Assembly: GCA_001643675.2 (NCBI GenBank)
Contig: LSRY02000010.1
Span: 1,435,001 to 1,499,000 of the forward strand
Source: Monocercomonoides exilis
Lineage: Eukaryota; Preaxostyla; Oxymonadida; Polymastigidae
Length of the DNA stretch: 64,000 nt
Direction: 5' to 3'
Below are positions 31,762 through 44,400 of the stretch, in pieces. The notes beneath the pieces were generated by a model. That model made no database searches. It worked only from the letters and a program-made list of their open reading frames with translations, and was not told the origin of the DNA. Numbering within the stretch: position 1 is the stretch's first letter; each line of letters begins with the position of its first letter. Position numbers and translations under genes: made by a program.

Positions 31762-33659
31762 ATGTCTCTGGAAAGCCTGTTACAAAGATACTCTGCTTGC
31801 TTTCTTTTATGCAGTGCAGCAGATGCAATTGGATTTAAAAGGGGTGAATGGGAATTTAATAAGTTACCGTTTATTTTGGAACAGATCGAAAAGAAAGGGG
31901 GAATAGATGCCGTTTGAGTATTTTTGAAATGGCTACTTTATTTCAATTAGCATGCTCACGATTTTTAATTTGTAGATTTGTGTCGAACGTCCTGAATTCA
32001 TTCTCTCTGATGATTCAATACTTCATAATGCAACAGCAGAAGGAATGTCGATACAAGCAACAACAATGAAAGAAATGATAATTAATGTGTTTAAATCATA
32101 TTGCATTGCAATGGGTGATATGCACAATAGATCTCCAGGAACCACTACAAAGAAATATCTTTTTGTTGATAAGGTGTGCTTTCTTTGAAAAAATGTGAAG
32201 AAATGATGAGCATTTTATGTTAAGCCTGTTGAAGATTGGGATAAAGTTCCGTTTAGTCCGAATTCATGCGGTTGTGGAGGTTTCAAAACCTTTTAAATCA
32301 CTTTTTGTTTGAATGTATTTTTCTAAAGCTTCAATGCGTTCAATGTGTATCGGATTGAGATTTCCCCATCCAAATCAAGTCACAAATTTGGTAATAACTG
32401 GAGTTGAAACAGGAAGGTTATCTCATCATAATCCATGCGCATATCTTGCTTCTGTAATCGGAGGAGGATTCACAAGGTTTGTTGATCCAAAGAAAAAACA
32501 AAATTTTCAAAGAAGGAATGCTATTTCTCCATAAGAAATGAATCCAAAAATAAAAAATAATTTTTTTTTGAATTTTCAGTTTTATTTTTTAAAAAGCAAA
32601 AAATGAAAAGAACATTTTTTTTTGCTAAATTTCTTTTTTCTTATCTTTTCTTTTCTATTATTGTAAAAATTACGCGATAGCTATGCGCTTCAAGGTATTC
32701 CCGTTCAAATGTGGGGTGCAAAAGCTCGAGACGAACTGATTCCCCTCGCAAAAGCACATGTGTCTCTTCTTTCGCGTGAAAGCGCCGAGAATGTGAAAGC
32801 CTTTGAATACAGCGAACAAATGTGGGAAAGATACCTCAGAGAAAGAGGCATTGATGAGCCTGAAAATAGGAAAATGCCTGTTTTCCCATCTCCTTATGGA
32901 TTTTATGAAAGAGATAAATTTTATCAAGTGTGAACAAATGAAACATATCTTGTTTTTGTGAATCTGCAAAATTACCGTTTGAAGATGTTAAGTCGATGTA
33001 TTTGATTGCTATTATCAATTTATTTACTGTTTTACGATTTATGATTAATGCTTTATAATTATTATAATTTTAATTATTATTATGATGCAACTTATTAACA
33101 TTATTTGTTTTCAATGACAGCAATTTACAGGATCCAGAAATCCCGGAATTATTGGCATGCATTCCGTGATCATCGCATACGATGCTATTCTTGGGGTAAT
33201 GAACATGTCGCCTGCTGAAAGGTGTGATATTCAAATTTCATTGTCTGAATTAACCGAATAAAATTTGAATGCAAATAAATAAAAAATTTTTTTACCAATT
33301 TTTTTCTGACGTTTTCTCAAAAATTGGCAAATGGCGTTGTGCGGCTATAGATGGAAAGGGATTCTTGAGAGAGCTGCGATTCACTCTGGAGATAACGATT
33401 CCACAGGAGCCATCGCTTGCGGGTGGTATGAAAATAATGCGAATATTATTATTATTATTATTATTATTCACACAAAATAATCCATCTTTTTTTGTGCAAT
33501 AGGTTTGGTGCGTTGTATGGACTTGAAGATGTCAATCCAAAACACTATCAGAATATCGAGTATCGAGAGAGGATGGAAGATCTTGCCCGCCGCTTATTCC
33601 AAATCGCACACAGCGAAACGGATCCCCTTCGGCTCCCAGCAGCTGTTGGGCAATTGTAA
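31762..33659 (+). CDS. ADP-ribosylarginine hydrolase-like protein, 8 exons
   Basis: The enzyme class removes ADP-ribose from arginine side chains, reversing mono-ADP-ribosylation in the cytosol. Exons: 31762-31911, 31976-32173, 32225-32279, 32329-32476, 32681-32927, 33121-33221, 33351-33425 and 33503-33659, all with GT-AG borders, joining in one frame to 376 residues and a TAA stop. Landmarks in order: N-terminal 'AADAIGFKRGEWEF', metal-binding 'LSDDSILHNATAEG', 'CGCGASMRSMCIGLRFPHP', 'SHHNP.AYLASV', 'SVIIAYDAIL', and 'HSGDNDSTGAIA' with the second Asp pair. These are the characteristic blocks of vertebrate-type ADPRH (ARH1), including both acidic Mg-binding pairs, and the length is close to the family's usual 350-360. 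The active site looks intact. Introns are 49-204 bp. Confidence 0.93.
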
Positions 33660-34420
33660 TATTAGCTTTTTTATTCCTTATGGATTATTTTTAATTTTTT
33701 TCACAATTAATTCATTTGCTTTAATTGAATGATTGTATTTTTGATTGTTGTTTCGTTTTTTCTTGAGCAATTTATTTTTTTTTTAAATGGAAATCCTGTA
33801 ATATTGTTTTTAAACCTCGGAAAACCAATAACCTCGATTATTAATGAAGATTATTTTTTTTTGCTTAACATGAATTTTATGAAATAGAAAATTGGTTATA
33901 TTTTTATGAATATTAAAATACAATGAATATCTCATTTCATTGGATAAATATGATTTTTCTTTCTTTCTTTCTTTCTCTCTATCTTTTTTGGAAGAATAGA
34001 TTTCTATGCAATATCTTGACTTGAAATATCCTTTTACTTTTAAAGATAAAAAAAGATGCATATATGAAGCACATATTAAGAAAACTTGAATAATATGTTA
34101 AAAAATAATGTCCACAAACTGTTTCACAAACCTCCCTTTCTTTCAAAATCGATAAAGATTATGAACGGTTATGATTTCTTTATCCTTTCTCTTTTTCACC
34201 TTGTTTCATTCAAAAATACTATTCTTCTTTCTTATCCGTTGGTTCAAACAATGCAGTCTCTTTTTTGAATTTTCTGTCAGTGCTTTTCTATAGATATATG
34301 TCAATGGAGATGCCACTTAAGTGATGCGGACGAATGAATTGAAGAGGAAGAGATGCACAATTAAAAAAAAGAAAGAAAGAAAAGAATAGAATAGAAAAGA
34401 AAAGAAAAAGAAAAGAAAAA
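33660..34420. other. AT-rich spacer
   Basis: This spacer follows the ADPRH-like stop codon. It contains short (TTTC)n and (GAAAA)n runs (about 33,958-33,985 and 34,365-34,420). No gene is supported. Confidence 0.4.
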
Positions 34421-34690
34421 GAAAAATGATTCATCCGAAGGTTTGGAGGAAAGAATGTTGGAGTTGCCTTTTTGTGTTCATTGGAGTCAGATACAGATGT
34501 TCATGATTAGCTTTATGGAACGAGTGAATTATGCGCAAAAGACCGGAATCAATTTGTAGAAGTATAAATACAGCAGACCGAAAGATGAAGAAGCATATTT
34601 CCATATCTTATTAATGAATAATGCAATTGAGACTGAGACTATTGAGATGAAATTGAAGAGATTTAGTCTGTTCTTATGCGAGTTGCTATA
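34421..34690 (+). other. Coding-like fragment, unidentified
   Basis: A 90-codon stretch with amino-acid composition typical of protein ('LEERMLELPFCVHWSQIQMF', 'SRPKDEEAYFHILL'), broken by one TAG near 34,554 and ending at TAA near 34,690. It has no start codon context and no recognised domain. It is probably a gene relic or an exon of an undetected gene. Confidence 0.3.
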
Positions 34691-34711
34691 AAGATGGAAG
34701 ATGATGAGGAA

Positions 34712-34714
<3 letters not shown>

Positions 34715-34782
<68 letters not shown>

Positions 34783-34822
34783 GTGAGTGAGTGAGTGAGT
34801 GAGAGTGAGTGAGTGAGTGCGA
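34715..34822. repeat. (GA)n microsatellite running into (GAGT)n
   Basis: About 60 bp of perfect GA dinucleotides are followed by about 40 bp of GAGT/GTGA units. Confidence 0.95.
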
Positions 34823-34869
34823 GTGTGCATGTGGATAGCAAATCTCGTTTGCAAATAACTTTTTGTTGG

Positions 34870-35560
34870 GACGTTGCACGAAATTGAAACCGTTTATCTT
34901 CATTTCACTTATTTCAATAGGATGATGAAAAATCATTCTTCACATTTTAAAATTTCACATAAATTGGCACATCTTTCAATTGCAAAAGGAAAAATGAAGT
35001 TTAATGGAAATGCCTTTCAGCTCCAATCCAATTGTTTTCATATCTTCCTGACCTTTTTTGTGATTAATATCCTTCCATTGATATTGCCATTTGATTTCCT
35101 TTTCCAAAAATATCACAAAATACTCCTCCTGCCTTATGTTCCTAAATTCTATATAATTTTGTGCAGATTTTGTCCTTCATAGAATTCCATCCATAAATCT
35201 TCATTCAGTAAAATATCAGTTGAATTTGTTTTCACCTCTTGCCCCAAATAAAATTTTATGAAAATCATGTATCTTCCGTAACTTCATTTACTTCATAATG
35301 GCCATATAATAACCTGCTTCATTCCCATCGAATTGCTCTCCAAAGCGGAGATTGGCCATTTCAACAATAAGTCGGATTCCTGGGCTTTGGAAAGGATACA
35401 GACAGAAACATCTTATCAGTCAATAGAACAATAATAATAACATACGCACGATTATTTTTATTTAAAAGTGAAATCGTTGTATTCCATCGTTCAATAAATC
35501 TCCAAATATTTTCAGAAAAAAATACAAAATCAAAACATTTTTCCATAAATTATTGTTTCT
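34870..35560 (-). other. Possible multi-exon gene or relic, unidentified
   Basis: Minus-strand blocks read as protein between plausible splice sites. The clearest is 35384-35292 ('GIRLIVEMANLRFGEQFDG'), preceded by CAAAG and followed by GTAAATG. Downstream blocks read 'DILLNEDLWMEFYEGQNLH' (about 35,230-35,165) and 'EYFVIFLEKEIKWQYQW' (about 35,140-34,990). An upstream block at 35546-35460 ends in Asn/Arg codons before GTGCGTAT. I could not assemble a complete gene or identify the family, so this is a hint only. Confidence 0.25.
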
Positions 35561-35960
35561 GTAGGAAATATAATATCTTGTTCTTCAGGTAATGTTCAAT
35601 TATGGAATTCTTTATCTATGACGATTATTCCTGTTCAAATAAAATTTAATGATCACTGAAACCGTAACAAATAAAGAAAAAATAAAGCGTTGATTTTCTC
35701 TACAGTTGCTTGTCAAAAATGTCAACAAAAGCAAAAACAGTGTGAACGCATATACTTTTACGACTGTTTCGAGTTTTTACACATTTATTTCTTCTTTCCA
35801 AACATATGCGAATTTAATGTGACTTTCAAAATGGTATTGTTTTCTGAATGCAATGTGTTTTGAAAATACAGGAGAAGGGTGACGCAAAACAATTTTCAGG
35901 TTTGCATTCATAGTTGTATTTGAATTATTGACAATCACTTTTTTCATTATATTTTTGAAG

Positions 35961-37397
35961 AATTACTTCATGAACTGGAAAATTGCTCTGTTGAAGAACA
36001 AAAGCTGAAAATCATTGAAATGAACCAATCATTGGAAGAAATGGATGCAAATGAAATCGATTCTATTTTGACAGAAAAACTGTATAACGACGTGGATAAA
36101 ATGATGAAGGAAGAGAAACTGTCAATAGAAAATGCAATTTACCTGTTGAAACATATTGGATATTGCAAATTTTTGAAAAAAATGTATAGCATTCTCTTTG
36201 ATAATTCTTTGCTCTGTGAAAGATTGAAAAAGATAATGATTGAGGAATATGAAAAGAAAGGAAATGAAAAAAATGAACAACTGTTGATTGATCTTTGTGA
36301 AAGCTATCTATTTCTTGGATGTTCCTTATCATCTGAGTCACTTTCGATTTGCATTTCTTGCCTTCTAAAAGTTGCCTTAAATCAGAAGAAAGATGAGGAT
36401 GCACAAATAAAAGTGGAAATGGCTTTGTTGGCTTTGAGTAACATTTATTTAAGGATTGTGTGATTACTGGTAATATTTTCGTTTATTTGTAATGTCTTAT
36501 CTTTCTTTCTCATCTTTATTTTATTTAAATTTCGTTTATTTAATTTTATTTGATTTTTTGAGTGTATTTTTCTTTTTCATGTTTTTCGCCTTATTCATAT
36601 TTTTGTGTGTGTATATGTATTTCGATAAGGACGCGAAAACTGAACTTTACGTGAATAGCATTGAAAAAATTATCAAACATCATCAGGAGTACTGCAATCT
36701 GACACGACTGGCATATCAGTCCACTTGGAAGTTTTTGATAAATCAGTTTTTCTGCATTCGACGCTTGGAAGATGTCATTGTGAATGAACTGCATTTTGCA
36801 AGAGAGGCAAGAAGAGAATTGAAAGAGCTATCGAATTGTGTGAATTGGAAGAGAAAAGAAGAGGAGGAGGGAAAAACAAGAATAGAAGCGAAAGAAATCA
36901 TGATTATAAAAAGATGGCTTGATGAGCTTGAGGCTTATTTTCGCTCATGCAAATTGTGGAATGAAGAATTTGTTGGGCTTCTTGGAAGCATTGTGGAGAT
37001 ATTCCGAGAGGCAAGAGATAATCACAAGGTTGTAAGCTGCAACTGCATTGAATCTTTAGAAAGTATTACCGAAAATAGAGATGTTAATGTTTGTTGTCTG
37101 TTAGAAAGCGGAGCAGTCGATGTAGTTATGGAGGAACTAGTTCAATTAAATATTGAAAACTTACGAATTTCGTATTGTTTAGGCTTTTGCAGTTCAATTT
37201 GTGGAAGATTGAATATCAATAAAGGAAAAAAGAAAGATATAGCAGAGCAAAAAGAATTGAAAAAAAAATTGTTTGAAAAAATGGAGGAGCAAGGATATGA
37301 AGATTTAATCTTCGTGTTATGTAACTGCATCGTTGTCAAAAGAACTCGAAATTACTTTTTAATCACCAACTTTAAAGATTATTTTATTTATTACTGA
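35961..37397 (+). CDS. HHN-family gene, copy 4 (largely intact, 5' exon not found)
   Basis: Best preserved member of the uncharacterised family. Exon A (35961-36457) follows 'TATTTTTGAAG' and encodes 'LEEMDANEIDSILTEKLY', 'KLSIENAIYLLKHIGY' and 'LSICISCLLKVALNQKKD'. The intron is proposed as 36458-36629 (GTGTGA...GATAAG). Exon B (36630-37397, stop TGA) encodes 'IEKIIKHHQEYCNLTRLAYQ', 'NELHFAREARRELKELSNC', 'CLLESGAVDVVMEEL' and 'LFEKMEEQGYEDLIFVL'. The exons join in phase 0. If the more obvious GTAATATT donor at 36469 were used, a TGA would fall in the exon, so the upstream donor is preferred. Structure matches copy 3 exon for exon. It is predicted helical and soluble, with no signal peptide and unknown function. 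Confidence 0.7.
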
Positions 37398-37399
37398 AT

Positions 37400-38015
37400 C
37401 ACATGCTTTTGAATTAACTTTTTTAAAAGTCATATCAACTTCATTCTGCTTTGGAACAGTCATTTCCCCAATGTCCGAATATATATTTTTGGTGTAAATT
37501 TTATTTGTACATAATTTTAAATAAGAACAGTGAAAACATAAAACAAAAAACAAAAAACAAAAAACAAAAAATAAGAAATAAACATATAAATAAAAACCAC
37601 CACAGAGAATAACCAGATTGTCCGGCAATGCTAATGAACGTAATGAGTGAATGTCGAATGTTGAGCAAAGATGGATGAATTGACAAAACATATTATTTAC
37701 CAGATCGATGAATTCTTCAGTTAATATTAACGATACAACAAATGAGATGATGTTCAAAAGATCGGTTGCCATGGTTGAAATTGATGGAGACATGATGTCC
37801 AGCAGCTCGTCGGATGAGTATTGCGATCTTGTGGATGTGAAAAGTGTGCATTTTTTGATTTTTGCTGTTTTGCGGTTAATGGAAGGTTTGCGTTGAATGC
37901 TGGTGGTGCAGATATGCCGATAGAAATATGGAAGCAGTGTGAAATTTTTAGTTGGGTTTTGATGTATTTTTGAAAATTTGGCAGAATTTTGAAAAAATGC
38001 GACACAAGAACGAAA
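37400..38015. other. Spacer, possibly with a 5' exon of the next gene
   Basis: A segment at 37708-37850 reads as an acidic/Ser-rich peptide ('IDGDMMSSSSSDEYCDL') and another at about 37982-38015 is open and basic in frame with the next gene behind 'TTTGGCAG'. Either could be an additional 5' exon of the membrane-protein gene. A (CAAAAAA)n-like run lies at 37,543-37,568. Confidence 0.35.
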
Positions 38016-40372
38016 ATGAATCTGATGGGGACGTCAAAGTTTTTCCGAAAGATGCTGGATACGGACGAGTATGACATGCATTTTATTTTTTTCATGTGCA
38101 ATTTGACGGGATTTGGCTGGATGCAGGCACTGGCATGAGATTGTGGTTGAGGAGCTGCCGCGGCTGAGAGACAACATCTACATGAGCCAGGATGAGTTCC
38201 AGGATCTGGACACGTACGATCCAAACAATGGAGATGTGTGTATTTTGCGCTGTGCCGGAGCAGACACAGCGAGTGACTCTCTTTTTGATGGGCTTTTTAA
38301 CGTTTTTGTTGATTTGTTGATTTGTATTTTGCTTTGCTCTGCGTTCAGGATGTTGCGGACAAAACCCGGTTTGGTCTGAGTCCGAAAGGATGGAAGGACA
38401 CTATTCGGTTGTACGGGTCTTTTCCAGAAGTGCTGTTTGGGAAAAGAAAAAGTTTATGGAGGGATGTGCACGATCTGAAAAGCACAATCGAACATCCGTG
38501 GATGAGTTTTATTCTGTTCACAATTGCGTGGATATCGCTGATGCTGTTTCTTTTCTTCTTTTTCTTTGCCGTCTTCTACGCAACGAATTTTATCCGGGAG
38601 CCAGTTTTCGACAGGCTGGCTGATGATGAGCATGCGCAGAATCTTTTGACGAACAAAGTCACCAGATCGGTCTTTTCGTTCAGCCTCTCTCGGTCAAAGG
38701 GCCAGTTCACCGTTGCACTGGTGATGCTGACATTGTTTTTCTTTTTCTTTACTCTGTATTTGGTAAAGCGAAAGAAATTTTGTATATCATTTGGAATGAA
38801 CACTGTGGTGTCAGGATGCTTTATTGTGTTGTTTGCCTTAATGTGCGTGGATCTCGACAGTTTTGTGAATGGAGATGAACACACTTTCAATATTCGCAAT
38901 CGCTTGGTTGATGGGCCAGTGACGAAACCGTATCCTCAAAGGATCATCAAGGAAAGTGGCGCTGGCTGCGACGTGCTTATCGGAGAACCAGTAGCCACAG
39001 AAGATGACACACAAAATAACACTGAAGACGAGCAATCGACAACAAGCTCAAAAACCATTTTATTATCTCTTTTATTAAATTTTTTCCTCTTCTTTGGAGG
39101 AATGCTCGCGGGGCTTGTTGAATACAATTCCTGGCTGAGACTTCCAGAGAGGATGAGTATCACTTTTATCACATTTTTTCTTACTATGTCCGGGCTTATT
39201 TCCACATGGGTGTTATTTTCTTTGAAGATGTGCTGTATGCAAAGTTTTTAAGGAGAGCGAGCGAGTGTGTGTGTGCGTGTGAATTGAAAGAGAAACAAGA
39301 CATTTCATTTTTATTTATTTGTTGTATCTGTTTTGCACAAAAATTTTTATTCTATTCATTTTATTCATTTATTTTATTTATTTTATTTATTTTATTTATT
39401 CCGTCCTAACTGTGTGCATTTGAATGCATGTGATTGGAATGATTGTGGTGCGTTGGCGGCCAAACAGACAACATTACGAGTTCGTGGACAATAACATTCA
39501 TTCCGTTGTTCCTGACAATCATCCCGATCCATATTCTTGCTTTCAACATGAAGCTGTCAAAAGTTTATGATTTCGATACAGTGTGCAGTAAGTGTGTGCA
39601 GTACTGCGGGATTGTGCTTGGATCAGCTATTGGGATTGTCATTGTGCTTATTCCGTCGCTGTGTTTGGATGGGGTTGGGAAGTTTGACCCGCTCACTTCG
39701 AGTGGAGAGGCATGGGAAGGCGCAGAGCGGTTCATGTCAGCGGTGGTTGTGACAGACGAGCTGATTGAGCGGGCGCACAAAATGGAAAGAAACATGATGC
39801 TTTCACTGGTCCCGATGCTGGTGTGGCTGTTTGTTGAATATGTGGTGTTTTGTGTGGTGCTGTATCTGGTGAAAGGGGATGTGAAGTGGATTGAGCGAAG
39901 GCTGGATTTGAAGAAAGGGCTGTTTGCATGGCAGACATTAGCTCCGAGCAAGAGGAGCAGAGAAATGCAGGAAATACGGGCAGAGGAGTGGAAAAGGAGA
40001 AAGGCAGAAAAAAATAGAAAAAAGCAGGAAGAACAGGAAAGAAAAGAGAAGGAAGAGGCGAAGGAGAAGCGAGAAAAAGAGAAAGATCAGAGGCTGATAG
40101 AGGTGACGCAAAGGGGGCTGAGTATTGAAGAGCTGAGTAAAGCGATTGATGAGATCAACAAGTATTACGATGAGGAGGATCGAAAAGAGGAAGAGGCAGA
40201 GGAAGCCGAAAAGAAAAGAGCGGAGGAGGAAGCAAAGAAGAAGAAGGAAGAAGAAGAAAACGCGAAAGAGAACGAGAATCAAAGCATTTTTGATGAACCA
40301 CCCACCAATCATGATATTCATGAACTTTGGGAAAAGATACTGCGGAAGAGTTCGTTTTCGTGGCTGGTCTGA
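38016..40372 (+). CDS. Eight-TM membrane protein with long coiled-coil tail, 4 exons
   Basis: An integral membrane protein of unknown function. Exons 38016-38068, 38127-38235, 38349-39234 and 39468-40372 join in one frame to 650 residues ending in TGA. Introns are 58, 113 and 233 bp, with GT-AG borders. The N-terminal about 110 residues are soluble ('HWHEIVVEELPRLRDNIY'). Hydrophobic segments, by eye, lie at 38510-38590, 38700-38765, 38790-38860, 39050-39125, 39155-39230, 39480-39550, 39590-39670 and 39795-39875. A hydrophilic loop between TM3 and TM4 has a possible N-glycosylation site (QNNTED). After TM8, about 110 residues of Lys/Glu-rich heptad-like sequence form a probable cytosolic coiled coil, then 'NHDIHELWEKIL'. 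The start codon is uncertain because upstream exons may exist. No known transporter or channel motif was recognised. Confidence 0.75.
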
Positions 40373-41469
40373 GCAGCATGTGGAAAAGTGAATGACAGAC
40401 AAATAACATACAAACTTTTGTGTTAGGCTCTTTGATTTGATTTTTGATTTTTGATTTTTGATTTTTGATTTTTGATTTTTGATTTTTGATTTTTGATTTT
40501 TGATTTTTGATTTTTGATTTTTGATTTTTGATTTTTGATTTTTGATTTTATTTTTATTTGTATTTGTATTTTTATTTTATTTTTATTTTATTTTATTAGT
40601 GTTTCAATTTTGTGATTTGAATTGCAGTTACAATTCTTTTGATGTAATTGTTGTTATTTATGGCTGTGTTTTTGTTGACTAGTTTTTGAAGCAGATTTTA
40701 TTTTCATTTTAATTCGTTATCTATTTTCTTTTTCATATTTTGTGAATTTTGGATTTGTTATTGAAGTTTTTTTTCCAAATCCGTTTAACGTGGAGAAGTT
40801 TGACTTATCAGTATCAAAAATCAATCAAAAAGTGTAAAGTTTCTTTCATCCTGAAATTTTAACATTTGCAACTTCTCGTTAAAAGAACTCTTATGGATTT
40901 TTTTAAATCAAAAGTTGATAAAGTGATTCTTTCACAAAAATTTGGGGAAGTTTTTCAAATTAAACAAACAAAAAAATAGCAACTCAAAATATTCGACTTT
41001 CAACAATTTGTTTTCCAATGGCGATATAAACCTTCTCTTTCAGAAAGTTTCAAGTCATTAGCCAACGTGCATTTCAAAACTGAACAGGTGATCAAATGAC
41101 TCAAATTTAGTCATATTCACAAAAAAAAATAAAAAGAGAGATATCAATTTCAACATCGAACTTTAAAAAAAAACAAAAAAGATTAAACATAAAAACAAAA
41201 CTGAGTCTGAAGAGACAAACAACCACTTTTGAGGAAGAAGCAATTGAAGTGGACAAGTTGAAGGTAAACAAGAAATAATACAAAAGAAATCAGGTTCCAA
41301 AGAAACTCGAAGATATTACACACAAAGAAATCAAACAGAAAGTTCAAACAAACAAAAAAGAAAAAGAAAATTCAATAATTTTTTCAGTAAAAAACAAAGG
41401 TTTTACATCTTTTTTTAAAAAAATTCAAAACAAACATGTTCATTAAATGAATTGCCACTCAATAGAGCA
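40373..41469. other. Intergenic region between convergent genes
   Basis: It contains the heptamer array at 40441-40546 and otherwise AT-rich DNA with A-runs. The genes on either side converge, so this stretch should hold both polyadenylation regions. No gene is seen. Confidence 0.5.
40441..40546. repeat. (TTTTTGA)n heptamer tandem array, about 15 units
   Basis: Perfect 7-bp units for about 105 bp, followed by degenerate TTTTA/TTTGT units to about 40,598. Confidence 0.95.
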
Positions 41470-44400
41470 TCATCCGTCTTCCTCTCCTTTTTCTTTCAGA
41501 AGTCTCAGCTTTTCTCTTTCCTGCACCTCTGCTTTCACTCTCTCAATCATCTTTTTGTCCTCTTCCTCCATTCTTTTGTCTCTCCTCTCTTTCCTCTTCG
41601 CCTCCCTCTCCGCCTGCTTCGCCATCAAAAACCTCTTCTCACTCCGCAGCGCCTTCCTCAGCTTCGATCCATACTCACCAGGGCTGTCCCAAAACCGATG
41701 GAAAACAGTCAGAACCGGACGGTGGCTGCACGGGAACAGACATAAAGGCATCACCAGCCGTGTGTTTGCAGGCGCAGGCGGCATCTCGTACGGATTGTGC
41801 GGTCGAAGCGGCTCGTCTGCTTCGCGCAGATTGTGCTGATTGCGCTGGTCTCCTCGCCGGGGCGTACCGAAAGCGGAGCCGCCTTCTTTTCGCTTGTGCT
41901 GCTGTGGGTTCAGCGGAGTGGTCATTGACACGTCTGAAGTGGTTGAAGGGGTGGTGGAATTGGAGGAAGAGGAGGAAGAGGAAGAGGATGACGATGATGA
42001 AGTGTCTGAAGAAGATGATGTGGATACAGACGACGACGCTGTGCTTGATGCAGAATGATGCCTCGAGCGGCTGTCGTCTCTGTGTTTCCGCTTGTCCGCT
42101 CGACCAAATGATTCACCAAAAGCTGTTGGCTCTTCCTCGAAATGAGCGGGAGATGGAGAGGGATTCAAATAGGAGGTGCTGTTTATGTCAGAAGATGTGT
42201 GAATGCTTGTGCTTTTGCCGCTCCGTCCGTCGTGGAACACCAATTCATCGTCATATTCGATTCCTGAACGCTCTCTCTCAGAAGAATAACCCCACTGTCC
42301 TTTCTCATCTGCACATTCATCATTGCATTTCCCATCTTCTCCATCTTCTCCCTCATCTCCGTTTTCCACCTCTCCCCCTTCTGTCCTTGCAATACGCACA
42401 AGAATCGGCTGCAGATGGTTTGTCGAGCAGATGTAGTCAGACGCCACTGAAAACGTGTGTCTCCCGTCTCTTATGAAGGCAGTATGCGGCGGCGGCGCCC
42501 TGGCCACGTACGACCAGCCGTCGCAGAACACAAAGGGAACACGGAAAATGACAGTATCTGTGCCAAACGGAAGCGAAGGGTGGCGAATGTAGTCAGAGGC
42601 AGCACGGAGCGATTTCAACAGCGAGGAGAGGGCAGATGAAGACAAGTGTTTTTGCTCTCCTTTGTTGTCAGCATCACTAACATTGTTGAAGCTTCTGTCG
42701 TTATTCAAATAATCCATTGCACCTGGCGAAGCATCCAACGGAGCAGGGAGCAATTTTGTGGTGGATGTATTTGAAGAAATTGAAGATGGTGTCGAAGGCT
42801 GCAATTCAAGACGAGACAAAAGAGCCGAAATTGACTGGCCTGTTGAATGCAGCGCAGAAAGCAGCGCGACAATCGCACACTGCAGCTGCCTCGCAGTCTG
42901 CGCAGTGGAAGTGCTGTAGTACTTCGCAAGCTCCTCGCTGACCTTCTTCGTTTCGGTTTCCCCCAGATATTTATGCGAAGACGGCATCATCTTCACCTCC
43001 TCGAGCTCTCCTCCCAGCACTTTCGGCACCATCTCGTCGAACTCGTCTGTCTCTGTGCGTATCACATGCCGCGCATCCCCGTCAAACACCTGCGGCAGCC
43101 CGACCCACCCGTCCGACTGCGCCTCGTCCACCGCCGCTTCGCCCACTGCTGCACAGAGCGGGCTGGCTGAACGCAGCATAATCTGAGAGGTAGACTCATT
43201 CAAGGGAGCAGGGCAAAACCAGAAGCCGAGCGAGTTCGGAGGAAGACGCTGGTTGCGCCGTGTCTGGAGGAACGGCACGCTGATTTCAGCGGGGCGGTGC
43301 TGGTGCATCGGCCGCGTGAGGAAGTCGAACTCGTCGCTGATTGTGTTGATGCTGTTGTTGAGAACGCTGTTGCTGTTGAAATTGCTATTCTGTTTGGGGT
43401 TCTTTTTGCTGCTTCTGCTGTTTTTGCTGTTTCGGCTGCTGATGGTGTTGCTCCGTTGGTGCAGCTGATTGCTTTTCCTTTGGTTTTGACCTTGTCGTTG
43501 CCCTTGATGCTGATGATGCTGATGGTGATGATGTGCATGCATGTGTATATGTGTCCTGTACACGTAGTTTTCCAGCTGTGCAAACGGATCAAATAAAGGC
43601 ACCAGCGCAGGATCTCTCATTCGCACATAGCCAGGCCGAAATCTCCGGTGCATCTCTGCCACCTGCCAGGGAAACAGTACGTCCTGAAGGTTCTCTGCTT
43701 TCCCAAAGGGGTCCCACGCATTGTGTATGTAATGGATCCTCCGGTTCACTGGAACAAACTGGAACTCGCTCGCAGAAGAATCTGAGGATGAGGCTGATGA
43801 TTGAGCTGAAGCTGGCTGCAATGCCAGTGCTGCATCCATCTCTGCCTTGTGTGCTGCCTCCATCATCCGCAGCTGCTCCGCCGAGGCCGGGTGCATCGCT
43901 GTTGGGTACTCTGGGATGGTCGGTGGCTCTGCGCTGTCGAGGTCGGGAAAGCCGTCAATGGGTGTTTCCTTCAGCTGCAGGTACTTCGGCAGCTTCTGCA
44001 TCAGCCTCTTCACCTGCTCCGGGGTGAGCTTGCTGTCAGTGAAGAGGATGTCTGTCTCAAGGTCAGGGCGGAAGTATTTGAACGGCCGAGTCCGCTCTTC
44101 TTCGGTCAGGATGTCCTTCTGCAGCTGCTTCTCCAGCTGCATCTTCTGCGCCCGCTCTTTCTCCCGGCGGTAGGTCGATATGATGTACCGGTTCATTCGG
44201 TTGTCTTTCTCTCTGATGTACATCACCCTTCTGTCTCTTTCGTCCCTTTTCAGCTCTTCGTACTTCTCCACCTGCACTCTGTGCTCCTGCCTCCGCTTGT
44301 CCAGTCTCTCCTCAAAGATCTTCTGCAGCCGAGTCTTCCTTTTGTATCTCCCTTGAACATCCCTCATTTCCAAAGGATTGGAATCAAATGATGGCAAACC

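Noticed and set aside
34529-34936. Ser/Leu/Thr-rich minus-strand frame
   Set aside because: It is generated by the GA/GAGT microsatellite at 34715-34822.
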